A stretch of DNA of 64,000 nt, taken from the NCBI GenBank assembly GCA_018061965.1, contig JAGOTG010000011.1:24996-88995 (forward strand), given 5' to 3'. How positions within the stretch are numbered: the stretch's first letter is position 1; the number at the start of each line of letters is the position of its first letter. This document shows, in pieces, positions 29,100-37,332 of the stretch. The translations under genes were made by a program, and so were the position numbers. The stretch comes from Legionellaceae bacterium. GTDB taxonomy: Bacteria > Pseudomonadota > Gammaproteobacteria > Legionellales > Legionellaceae. Under the pieces are notes generated by a model. The model saw only the letters and a list, made by a program, of their open reading frames with translations. It did no database searches and was not told the DNA's origin.

Positions 29100-29128
29100 C
29101 GACATGCTACTCTCTGAAGAGCATGTCG
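29100..29128 (+). terminator. Hairpin downstream of the AAAK gene
   Basis: CGACATGCT / AGCATGTCG, 9-bp perfect stem with an 11-base loop, 17 bp after the stop; only a short T-containing tail follows. Confidence 0.6.
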
Positions 29129-29242
29129 TTCTGTTGCCCGGGTAACATGCCAAGCGTAAGTCCTATCTATTTACAAGCTAATGGCATTGGGTTAAGAGAA
29201 AAACACCGTTCGGTAAATTTTTCTTAACTTAGTGTCATTTAT

Positions 29243-29839
29243 TTATATGCCAAATTGTTGTGATAAGATATCTGGTTCATGCTTCTCAGGAGGCGCAGAA
29301 GGTTTAAAATCACCTTGAGATAACTTATCTCCAATAATGAGGTGTGGATCATTGGTATGTTGATAGGTGAGTCCTGCAATTGCAGCCGCTAACACGCAAG
29401 CCAGCGCTACGTAGGGTAAAGCACAGCCTATTGCTAGCGTGCTCACTGCGATAGCTGTGGCTAAAGTATAACCTACTATTGTATATTTTTGATGCTTTTG
29501 CATGATAATATTACATTCTGTTTTCAGTCTTGATTCAAACACTTCTTTATTTGGAATCTTTCCATCGACGTATTGGGTTGTTAACATTAAAGCGTTTGCA
29601 ATGTGATCCAATGTTTGTTGGTTATGGATTCCAGGGATTAGCTCTTTAGTAGTTGTGACGATAGCATTGATAGTTTCCGTTAAATCTGGGCGATTATGGG
29701 TTAAGCTTGAGATAGTCCTTATTGCATGGTTCATAAAATCTATGCTTAAGGGTTCAAAATGAGGTTTGGTTCGAGAAAAAATCATGTATTTTTGCATGAA
29801 TTGAGAGCATTCTATTTCTATTGAGTCATCGTCTTTCAT
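29243..29839 (-). CDS. Unknown protein with two central membrane helices
   Basis: 198 residues from ATG 29839 (MKDDDSIEIECSQF). A soluble helical N-terminal part (1-125), a hydrophobic hairpin (about 130-165: YTLATAIAVSTLAIG, VALACVLAAAIAGL) and a polar Pro-rich tail (KPSAPPEKHEPDILSQQFGI). No signal peptide. An open frame continues upstream to 29923 but GAGAT lies before the chosen ATG. The C-terminal tail is shared with a decayed copy at 28324. Family not recognised. The hairpin plus polar tail is a layout seen in secreted membrane-inserted effectors, but that is only a possibility. Confidence 0.6.
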   Translation of the reverse strand: MKDDDSIEIECSQFMQKYMIFSRTKPHFEPLSIDFMNHAIRTISSLTHNRPDLTETINAIVTTTKELIPGIHNQQTLDHIANALMLTTQYVDGKIPNKEVFESRLKTECNIIMQKHQKYTIVGYTLATAIAVSTLAIGCALPYVALACVLAAAIAGLTYQHTNDPHLIIGDKLSQGDFKPSAPPEKHEPDILSQQFGI

Positions 29840-30065
29840 AAATATCTCGGTTTTTTTATGAACCCACATTGTACACAAAGTGATCATTGTTGTCAATATC
29901 AAATCTAAAGCAGGGGTATGCATTGCATGCTAAGCGCTATAAACGAGTGGTATTTGACTCTGCGGTTTAGATGTGACATAAAACGGGATTATTTTCCTAC
30001 TCAGAACCAAGGTTGTTAAAAAATATATTTAAAACAATGTGTTGTAACAATTTGTCGGAAGAAGA

Positions 30066-31325
30066 ATGAATAATTATTTGCTGAATCTTTCCTTACTTAG
30101 AAATAATAGAGACTATCGACTCCTTTATCTGGGCCAGTTTGTGTCATTGATGGGGGCAATGATGACAGGGGTTGCGTTACCTTATCAAATGTATGTTTTA
30201 ACCCATTCAACACCCATGGTTGGTTTGCTAAGTTTTATTCAATTATTGTCATTGTTAATAACCTCGTTACCTGGGGGATTATTTGCCGATCGGTATAATC
30301 GTCGATTTTTGTTGTTAATAAGTGAATTATTGCTAAGTGTTTGTTGTGTATTATTGGGTCTAAATGCTTTTTATGCGCATCCGAGTGTGAGTTTGGTTTT
30401 TGTGGTTTCCGCTTTCATGTCTGCAATCAATGGATTTCACAGACCTGCGTTGGATAGTATTAGTCAACAATTGGTCTCTCCAAAGGATTACAATTCATTG
30501 GGCGCACTTAGAAGTTTTAAAATAAGTATTTGCATGGTAGCGGGACCATCTGTTGCGGGTTTAGTGATCGCCAAATATGGCATAGTTATTACCTGTTTTA
30601 TGGATTTTGCAACTTTTTTAATTTCCTTTATTAGCTTGTTTATGATGCACCATCTTCCTAAACCCATAAAAGAAGAGCGTATACCTATTCTAGTTTCACT
30701 GAAACAGGGTATGCGATTCGCATTTCGACGACAAGAACTGATGGGTAGTTATTGGATCGATTTTATTGCAATGATTTTTGCAGTCCCTAATGCATTATTT
30801 CCGGCTATGGCGCAAATGTTAGGCGGGGTAAAAGTACTGGGATTATTGTATGCTTCACCGCCATTAGGTGCTTTATTGATGTCTTTTTTTAGCGGATGGA
30901 CGACACGGGTGAATCGAGATGGGAAGGCAATTGCTATTGCGGCAGCGCTGTGGGGCATTACTATGATGGGATTAGGGCTGTCGTCATCCTTGTGGTGGGT
31001 GCTTTTTTGCTTAGTATTGGCAGGAGGGTTTGAGACTATTAGTAATATTTTTCGTACAAGCTTATGGAATAATACCATTCCTCAAGCTTATAGAGGTCGA
31101 TTGGCGAGTATTGAGATGTTAAATCACTTAAGTGCCCCCAAATTTGGGGATACCAGAGCCGACTTTATGGCAGCAGGTTTTGGTGTAAGAGCAGCAGTGG
31201 TTTCTGGCGGATTATTTTGCACGCTAGGTGTCGTCTTATGCTGTTTTTGCATGCCAAAATTTTGGCGACATCGATCTGATCAACAAGGGGTGACAGCTTG
31301 TCGAGTCTCTAACTCAGAACCGTAA
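30066..31325 (+). CDS. MFS exporter (EntS-like)
   Basis: 419 residues, twelve predicted membrane segments. N-terminal DYRLLYLGQFVSLMGAMMTGVALPYQMY and the loop 2-3 motif GGLFADRYNRRFLL are typical of the MFS_3/EntS drug or siderophore exporter family. MNHLS-like and RGRLASIEM segments occur near helix 10 as in EntS. GGAAGA precedes the ATG. No siderophore synthesis genes are near (the 31436 isochorismatase-fold protein is not an EntB-type fusion), so the substrate is open. Confidence 0.82.
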   Translation: MNNYLLNLSLLRNNRDYRLLYLGQFVSLMGAMMTGVALPYQMYVLTHSTPMVGLLSFIQLLSLLITSLPGGLFADRYNRRFLLLISELLLSVCCVLLGLNAFYAHPSVSLVFVVSAFMSAINGFHRPALDSISQQLVSPKDYNSLGALRSFKISICMVAGPSVAGLVIAKYGIVITCFMDFATFLISFISLFMMHHLPKPIKEERIPILVSLKQGMRFAFRRQELMGSYWIDFIAMIFAVPNALFPAMAQMLGGVKVLGLLYASPPLGALLMSFFSGWTTRVNRDGKAIAIAAALWGITMMGLGLSSSLWWVLFCLVLAGGFETISNIFRTSLWNNTIPQAYRGRLASIEMLNHLSAPKFGDTRADFMAAGFGVRAAVVSGGLFCTLGVVLCCFCMPKFWRHRSDQQGVTACRVSNSEP

Positions 31326-31435
31326 GAATTACTGGATGGGCGTTAGTCAGCGATGCGTCACGATCCTCACCTGATAAATTGTTAGTACTTACAATTTAGT
31401 GTACTTTATAGAAGGGATGGAAGACGGAGAAGGTC

Positions 31436-32005
31436 ATGTTACTCCAAAAAGAAAAATCTTGTTTGATAGTGATTGATGTCCAAGAGAAATTAACGCCTTA
31501 TGTTGAACTGAGTGATGAATTGATAACTAACTGCCAATGGTTGATGCGGTTGGCGGCTGAATTAGATGTTCCCTTATTGGTGACAGAGCACTATGCACAG
31601 GGGCTCGGACCTACTATTGAACCATTAAGCAAACTGATGCCGGGTAAAACTGATATTAATAAACTATGTTTTTCATGTACTCGCGATCAATCTTTTCAAA
31701 AACACTGGCAAATGGTGAATAAAAAACAAGCTGTTTTGGTCGGAATCGAGACCCATGTTTGTGTGTTACAAACTGCTTTGGATTTATGTCGTGCAGGGGT
31801 AGAGGTCTTCGTAGTGGTTGATGCGGTTAGCAGTCGCAACACGCTTGATCACACCTATGGATTGCAACGAATGCAGCAAGCAGGCGTGCAATTGGTAACT
31901 CGAGAAATGGTGTTTTTTGAATGGATGGAACAGGCAGGTACGGCCACTTTTAAAGCGTTAAGCAAGGTGTTTATACCGCGTAGCCAGGTTAAAACTGAGG
32001 AGTAG
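31436..32005 (+). CDS. Isochorismatase-fold hydrolase (YcaC-like)
   Basis: 189 residues. The cysteine hydrolase triad is visible: D14 (IVIDVQEKL), K76 (DINKLCFS) and C109 (GIETHVCVLQTALDL). This fits the single-domain isochorismatase-like group (YcaC, nicotinamidase relatives) of amide/ester hydrolases; the true substrate cannot be told. The SDR gene begins 3 bp later. Confidence 0.85.
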   Translation: MLLQKEKSCLIVIDVQEKLTPYVELSDELITNCQWLMRLAAELDVPLLVTEHYAQGLGPTIEPLSKLMPGKTDINKLCFSCTRDQSFQKHWQMVNKKQAVLVGIETHVCVLQTALDLCRAGVEVFVVVDAVSSRNTLDHTYGLQRMQQAGVQLVTREMVFFEWMEQAGTATFKALSKVFIPRSQVKTEE

Positions 32006-32008
32006 GAT

Positions 32009-32752
32009 ATGGATATTTCTGGTCAATCTGCGATTGTAACGGGTGGTGCATCTGGCATGGGGAAAGTAACCGCTTTGGCCTTGCAGCAACGAGGCATCAA
32101 AGTCATGATTTGGGATCGCCATATTCCCGATAATACTCAAAACGCCATAGTCTGTGATGTGACGTCAGATCTGGCTGTGGAACAAGCTTTACAACAAACT
32201 ATTGAACGTATTGGGATCCCGTCTATATTAGTCAATTGTGCTGGAGTTGCACCAGCGCGGCGCATGGTGAACAAAAAAGGGGTAATGCCCTTGCAAGAGT
32301 TCAAACAAGTCATTGATATTAATTTAGTCGGAACATTTAACGTGATGCGTGTTGTAGCGGCCGCAATGGCTAATTTAGAACCGAAAGGCGACTCACAAGA
32401 ACGCGGTGTGATTATTAATACTGCCTCTATTGCAGCGTTTGAAGGACAAATCGGTCAAACGGCTTATGCGGCCTCCAAAGGAGGGGTGGTGGCTATGACA
32501 TTACCTGCTGCACGCGAATTAGCCAGTTTAGGTATTCGAGTCAATACGATAGCGCCTGGTTTGATCGCGACACCTATGCTTTTAGGCATGCCGCAAGAGG
32601 TGCAAGACAGCTTGGTTGAAACGTTATTATTTCCTAAACGCTTAGGGCATCCTGAAGAGTATGCGTCATTGGTTTTGCATTTGATCGAGAACACGCTCAT
32701 TAATGGGGAAACCATTCGTTTGGATGGTGCGTTGCGTCTGCAACCGCATTGA
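32009..32752 (+). CDS. SDR-family dehydrogenase (type-2 3-hydroxyacyl-CoA dehydrogenase-like)
   Basis: 247 residues. NAD site TGGASGMGK, NCAGVAPA, catalytic Ser in NTASIAAFEG and YAASKGG (Tyr/Lys). The insertion around KGVMPLQEFKQVIDINLVGTFNV and the ending LINGETIRLDGALRL resemble HSD17B10-type 3-hydroxyacyl-CoA dehydrogenases of fatty-acid oxidation. AGGAG lies before the ATG. It is coupled to the upstream hydrolase gene and followed by a strong hairpin. Confidence 0.85.
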   Translation: MDISGQSAIVTGGASGMGKVTALALQQRGIKVMIWDRHIPDNTQNAIVCDVTSDLAVEQALQQTIERIGIPSILVNCAGVAPARRMVNKKGVMPLQEFKQVIDINLVGTFNVMRVVAAAMANLEPKGDSQERGVIINTASIAAFEGQIGQTAYAASKGGVVAMTLPAARELASLGIRVNTIAPGLIATPMLLGMPQEVQDSLVETLLFPKRLGHPEEYASLVLHLIENTLINGETIRLDGALRLQPH

Positions 32753-32773
32753 TGGTTTTGGATGGTTGTATGC

Positions 32774-32809
32774 CCGTTCGGGCTGAGGAAGCGCGCGCAG
32801 CCCGAACGG
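32774..32809 (+). repeat. Palindromic repeat CCGTTCGGGCTG...CAGCCCGAACGG
   Basis: Perfect 12-bp inverted repeat with a 12-base loop, 22 bp after the SDR stop. It may help end transcription though no T-run follows. A right half (AGCCCGAACGGATTT) recurs at 49246-49260. Confidence 0.8.
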
Positions 32810-32815
32810 ATTTAA

Positions 32816-32960
32816 TAGACTTCTTGCATAACCTATGAATTTTGATTTGGTGCAAGGCACAAACATTTCGAGGAGCGGAGTTTACCTGTGTCAATGAGCA
32901 CCGCAGAAACGTTTGTAACGCCGCAATAAAACAAAAGGCGCAGGTTATGCAAGAAGTCTA
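32816..32960 (+). mobile_element. MITE-like element, 145 bp
   Basis: Perfect 19-bp terminal inverted repeats TAGACTTCTTGCATAACCT (32816-32834 and 32942-32960). The interior is imperfectly self-complementary (GCAAGGCACAAACATTT against AAACGTTTGT). If TA is the duplicated target then the ends are GACTTCTTGC. No coding capacity. Confidence 0.8.
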
Positions 32961-32973
32961 ATGTCATGAAATC

Positions 32974-33240
32974 TCATAATTCCACAGACAGTTCAGCTTG
33001 CTCTATATCGTGGCTATCCAGATGTTCAAACATTTTCCTGACGATAATTTTGGGGTTGATTTGATAACGTTGATCATGCAACTGTTCTTGGATAAACCGT
33101 ATTTTATTTTCATTCAAAGTATTATCATGTAAAACCGTTTTCATTAAGGCGTCCACTTGTTTTTGAGTTCCTGTGAAATCAAGGGCATCTAAGAGTTGCG
33201 CTTGTGCAGAATGGGGATTACTTTTTGGTTCTTTTGCCAT
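32974..33240 (-). CDS. Small FlgM-like protein (tentative)
   Basis: 88 residues with a strong AAAGGAGT ribosome site. The segment NENKIRFIQEQLHDQRYQIN followed by PKIIVRKMFEHL has the pattern of the anti-sigma-28 FlgM C-terminal domain (KI..I...L..G.Y.I....I..KM...L), and the length is right for FlgM. No flagellar genes are nearby. An alternative is an unrelated small helical protein. Confidence 0.5.
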   Translation of the reverse strand: MAKEPKSNPHSAQAQLLDALDFTGTQKQVDALMKTVLHDNTLNENKIRFIQEQLHDQRYQINPKIIVRKMFEHLDSHDIEQAELSVEL

Positions 33241-33353
33241 AACCGACTCCTTTGTTATAAAATGTCGCGTGTATTATCGGCAGGCAACAGAAAAACTTTA
33301 GGGCAAATAGATATATATTTTTAGGGTAAAATATGCACAAAGGAGAAACAGGT

Positions 33354-34634
33354 ATGTCGCACTCTCAACAGCTATTTCATGAAGCACAAACCATTATCCC
33401 GGGAGGGGTTAATTCTCCCGTACGAGCATTTCGTGGCGTTGGGGGCGAACCGATTTTTTTCAAGCAGGGTGCGGGTGCTTATGTAACCGATGAGGATGAT
33501 AAAAGCTATGTTGATTATGTGGGATCCTGGGGGCCATTGATTTTGGGGCATTGTCATCCTGCGGTCGTATCAGCGGTCGTCCAGCAGACAAAAATCGGGA
33601 TGAGTTTTGGAGCACCTACTGAATTAGAAATTCGTTTGGCTAAAAAAATTTCCAGTCACATCCCCTCCATTGAAAGAATTCGCATGGTGAATTCTGGCAC
33701 AGAAGCCACTATGACGGCCATCCGTTTAGCGCGTGGCTATACTCAAAAATCGAAAATCATCAAATTTAATGGCTGCTATCATGGACACAGCGACTCTTTG
33801 TTGGTCAAAGCTGGCTCGGGTTTGTTAACTTTAGGTATCCCTTCGTCCCTAGGTATTTTGCCCAGCACTGCTGAACACACATTGACAGCTGATTATAATG
33901 ATTTAGAGGCTACTACCCGGTTATTTGAGCAATACGGAGAAGATATTGCAGCAGTGATTGTGGAGCCTATTGCAGGCAATATGGGGTTAGTGTTACCCAA
34001 ACACGATTTTTTATCTGGGCTGCGTTCTTTGTGTGATCACTATCAAACTATTCTTATTTTTGATGAGGTGATGACCGGATTTCGCGTTGGTTTGGGTGGA
34101 GCCCAAACACTGTATAGCATTAAACCTGATTTAACAACTTTAGGTAAGGTTATTGGGGGTGGGCTGCCTATTGGCGCTGTGGGAGGTCGTTCCGATATCA
34201 TGTCATTGCTAGCGCCATTAGGAGGCGTGTATCAAGCTGGTACGTTGTCTGGCAACCCTTTGGCGATGGCTGCGGGTTTGGCAACGCTCCAAGAGGTAGA
34301 AAAACCGGGATTTTACTCTCAACTTGACCAACTGAGTATTCAATTGATCACGGCGCTTTCTCAAGTCTGTGCGGTCAAGCGAGTGCCATTTTATGGACGT
34401 GCAGTAGGGGGGATGTTTGGTTTTTGTTTTACTGCGCAAACTGAAGTTCGAAATCAAAGCGATGTTGCGACTTCAGACGAGAAGTTGTTTCAACGGTTTT
34501 ATCACGGCATGCTAAAAGAGGGTATTTATTTTGCTCCTTCTATGTATGAAGCAGGGTTTATCTCTAGTGCCCACCAAATAGAGGAAATCCAAGCTACGCA
34601 AGCTGCAGCTGAGCGTGTGTTGAGTCGAGTATAG
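33354..34634 (+). CDS. hemL: Glutamate-1-semialdehyde 2,1-aminomutase
   Basis: PLP enzyme that makes 5-aminolevulinate in the C5 pathway of haem synthesis. 426 residues from ATG 33354, which has AGGAG upstream; an ATG at 33333 is in frame but outside the family start. Motifs: PGGVNSPVRAFRGVGG, MVNSGTEATMTAIRLARG, NGCYHGHSDS, and the PLP lysine in TTLGKVIGGGLPIGA. Complete. Confidence 0.96.
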   Translation: MSHSQQLFHEAQTIIPGGVNSPVRAFRGVGGEPIFFKQGAGAYVTDEDDKSYVDYVGSWGPLILGHCHPAVVSAVVQQTKIGMSFGAPTELEIRLAKKISSHIPSIERIRMVNSGTEATMTAIRLARGYTQKSKIIKFNGCYHGHSDSLLVKAGSGLLTLGIPSSLGILPSTAEHTLTADYNDLEATTRLFEQYGEDIAAVIVEPIAGNMGLVLPKHDFLSGLRSLCDHYQTILIFDEVMTGFRVGLGGAQTLYSIKPDLTTLGKVIGGGLPIGAVGGRSDIMSLLAPLGGVYQAGTLSGNPLAMAAGLATLQEVEKPGFYSQLDQLSIQLITALSQVCAVKRVPFYGRAVGGMFGFCFTAQTEVRNQSDVATSDEKLFQRFYHGMLKEGIYFAPSMYEAGFISSAHQIEEIQATQAAAERVLSRV

Positions 34635-34689
34635 GGTCTTTTAACGAATTAAGACGCATCCGTGGAAGGTATATAACCAAGACTGACAT

Positions 34690-34711
34690 CCCCGCCTGGG
34701 CGGGGCTTTTG
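34690..34711. terminator. GC-rich hairpin between convergent hemL and udk
   Basis: CCCCGC-CTGG-GCGGGG followed by CTTTT; serves hemL. Just before it, GTGGAAGGTATATA (from 34661) resembles the right end of the element at 55440-55597. Confidence 0.75.
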
Positions 34712-34742
34712 GGTTTAGCTGGTTTTTATTTGACAACAGACC

Positions 34743-35369
34743 CTACGGTTCTGCTAATAACTCTCGCATTTTAGCCTTAATCATATCGATGGCAATGCGA
34801 TTTTCTCCGCCACGGGGGACAATCAGATCAGCATAACGACTAGAGGGCTCAATAAATTGTAAATACATAGGACGCACAGTGATTTCATACTGATGTAATA
34901 CGGATTCAAAAGAACGATGTCGCTCTACTACATCACGCATCAAACGTCTGGTGAGACAGATGTCTAAGGGGGTGGACATGAAAATACGGATGTCCATTAA
35001 TTCTCGTAACTCTTTGTCACTAAATAATAAAATGCCTTCTAGTACGATAATCGTATGTCGACCAATCAATTGGGTTTCAGGCAAACGGATATGTTGTGAA
35101 TGGGAGTAAATAGGAATCTCAACGGACTGGCCAGATTGTAATTTGCGTAAATGCTCACATAATAAGCCGTGGTCAAAAGCATCAGGATGATCGTAGTTGA
35201 TGTTAGTGCGGTCTTCATACGACAGATGACCATTATCTTTATAATAGGAGTCTTCTGAAATGACTACGACTTGATCGGAACCTAATTCATTAACAATAGT
35301 GTTCGCCAACAGGCTCTTTCCAGAAGCGGATGGCCCAGAAATACCAATAATAATTGTTTGTTTACTCAT
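34743..35369 (-). CDS. udk: Uridine kinase
   Basis: Phosphorylates uridine and cytidine in pyrimidine salvage. 208 residues. P-loop GPSASGKS near residue 11, then ISEDSYYKD, NYDHPDAFD, EIPIYSHSQH, VLEGILLF and TRRLMRDVVERHRS, all family signatures. Convergent with hemL. Confidence 0.95.
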   Translation of the reverse strand: MSKQTIIIGISGPSASGKSLLANTIVNELGSDQVVVISEDSYYKDNGHLSYEDRTNINYDHPDAFDHGLLCEHLRKLQSGQSVEIPIYSHSQHIRLPETQLIGRHTIIVLEGILLFSDKELRELMDIRIFMSTPLDICLTRRLMRDVVERHRSFESVLHQYEITVRPMYLQFIEPSSRYADLIVPRGGENRIAIDMIKAKMRELLAEP

Positions 35370-35669
35370 GAGCGCATGATCTATTTTGAAATCGTAGATG
35401 ATAATTCGTTATTGCTTGGACTGCAAGCGCTTATCACCAGGGCAAGATCACGAGTGACTTTAAATTAAACTGATTATGGGATCTCATCTACTCACAATAG
35501 GGTTTGTGTTTAGCTTCTATCCGGTGATAACATCCGCTTCATATCATTAATGGTCTTTTATTTTTTGTTGAGCGCCTGGAAAATGTCGCAAAATTACTAC
35601 GGATTTCTACCGGTCGTTTTTTGTATGTCACAAAAATTTGAAAGAGTTAAACGTAAGGGATAGTTATCA
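35370..35669. other. 300-bp intergenic stretch
   Basis: Lies between the divergent udk and the GT22 gene. Several AT-rich stretches could be promoters, but no convincing -35/-10 pair, repeat or small gene is seen. Confidence 0.5.
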
Positions 35670-37220
35670 ATGAAGTCTGCTATTGCGAGCTTATTTGGAA
35701 AAAAACCCAAATCATATTTTGTAAGAGATCAAGGACCGTTGCCAATCTCGAGCTTGTATCTAATGATAGTTATTTACCTGATAGTAGCGTGGTTTAGTGA
35801 AGGATATCTGCACGCAGATGAGCATTTCCAGATCCTAGAATTTGCACAGTACTATATTCATCATTACCCTTATCAGTATCCTTGGGAATTGACTGCGCAA
35901 ATGCGCCCGACTTTTCAAGTGTGGCTCGTCATTTTTATCTACAAAATATGTGCATTGATTGAGTGGCAGGCAAATCCATTTATCCTTGCTTTTTTGACAA
36001 GAGGACTGGCTGCAATTTTATCTGCCGTGAGCTGTTACGTATTTGTAAATGCGTTCCAAGATGAGCTGAAGTCATCCAACAAAAGATATTATTTCTTTTT
36101 ATTGTCTGCTTTCAGTTATATGGCACTCCGTGTTGTCGTGCATTTTTCTTCCGAAACGATGTCAGGCGAATTATTTTTGCTTGGTCTGGCTTTGCTACCC
36201 TATAAAAGGCACCACCGGAAGCAACCTGTACTTAATGCGCACATTATCCCGGAAAATTTACTCTGTTTTATATCGGGTATATTTCTAGGTTTAGCGTTTA
36301 TTTCTCGATATCAAACTGGACTAATGATAGCTAGCTTGCTTGCGTGGCTAGTTGTTTTTCGAGCATTGAAATTACCAAATATGATGTTCCTATTAGGCGC
36401 TATTTTCTGCGTATGTACTTTGAGTTTGTATATCGATTCTGTGTTTTATGGAAAATTGACTAATAGTGCATGGAATTATTTCAATATTAATATTTTGCAA
36501 GATCAAGTCTCAGCTTTTGGCAAAAGCTCAATTCTAGAATATTTGACAGTGAGCCTATATCCACCGTATGGAGGATTATATGTTGTTTCTTGCTTGTATT
36601 TTACTTTCATGTGTCGAAATCATATTATCACTTGGATCATAGTGCCTTTTCTCCTGGTGCATTGTTTTATTGGCCACAAAGAAGTACGGTTTTTACTACC
36701 TTTGTTAGGCTTCATGCCATTTGTGTTGATGTACACTGTCCAAGAGCTGCAAAAAAAATATCCCAGCCGATTCAACTCACCCAAATTAATTGCATTACAC
36801 AAATCCGCTTGGATTCTAAATGGGATCGTTGTGATTGCTATCTTAGGGGCCCACCTCGATTTTCGAATATACAAATATATCTGGGCACATTATGCTCACA
36901 CACCGGTTTTTTTAAACTACGTTAGCAATAAAAAGAATGCTGATAATGCGGTTACGTCATCGACACCTTTGCGGTTTTATCTTCCAGATTCGCTCTACGC
37001 ACATATCAACACTAATATTGATACTCTTATTTGTAAGAAATCACATCATGTTTGTTTAGCATGGACCCCTTGCTCGGAAACTGTGATAAATAAGCCAAAT
37101 ATGCATATGGTTTATGACAGTTGTTATACCTATGATTTCATAAGAGCGCATATGAGAGCACGTTGGATGGAACGATCGAGCTTATTCCGTCAGAATGGCA
37201 GATTATATGAAATAGTCTAA
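35670..37220 (+). CDS. GT22 (Alg9/PIG-B-like) mannosyltransferase
   Basis: 516 residues, about ten membrane segments. HADEHFQILEFAQYY in the first loop and GHKEVRFLLPLLGFMP further on are the two signatures of GT22, the family of the ER mannosyltransferases ALG9, ALG12 and GPI PIG-B, with rarer bacterial members. RPTFQVWLV after the first motif also fits. A polyprenyl-phosphate-mannose donor is expected; the DPM-like enzyme at 20760 could provide it. The C-terminal 120 residues are a soluble periplasmic tail. Not in an operon. Family use is mostly eukaryotic, so transfer is possible but not shown. Confidence 0.8.
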   Translation: MKSAIASLFGKKPKSYFVRDQGPLPISSLYLMIVIYLIVAWFSEGYLHADEHFQILEFAQYYIHHYPYQYPWELTAQMRPTFQVWLVIFIYKICALIEWQANPFILAFLTRGLAAILSAVSCYVFVNAFQDELKSSNKRYYFFLLSAFSYMALRVVVHFSSETMSGELFLLGLALLPYKRHHRKQPVLNAHIIPENLLCFISGIFLGLAFISRYQTGLMIASLLAWLVVFRALKLPNMMFLLGAIFCVCTLSLYIDSVFYGKLTNSAWNYFNINILQDQVSAFGKSSILEYLTVSLYPPYGGLYVVSCLYFTFMCRNHIITWIIVPFLLVHCFIGHKEVRFLLPLLGFMPFVLMYTVQELQKKYPSRFNSPKLIALHKSAWILNGIVVIAILGAHLDFRIYKYIWAHYAHTPVFLNYVSNKKNADNAVTSSTPLRFYLPDSLYAHINTNIDTLICKKSHHVCLAWTPCSETVINKPNMHMVYDSCYTYDFIRAHMRARWMERSSLFRQNGRLYEIV

Positions 37221-37332
37221 GTTTGAATGGCAGAACAAAAAGGGACAAATAGCATTTATGCGTACCCATGCTCTCGACCTGTGTTTATCAGCCGTATTCA
37301 AGTATTGGCAGTTTTCAAGGATTGTGTCTAGG

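Noticed and set aside
28679..29227. KQQQ-rich frame overlapping the AAAK gene
   Set aside because: Open only through the 12-bp repeat; poor start, and the AAAK frame has a better ribosome site and a terminator right after its stop.
31436..32005. Siderophore synthesis with the EntS-like exporter
   Set aside because: The isochorismatase-fold protein has no carrier domain and no ent/dhb-type partner is nearby.
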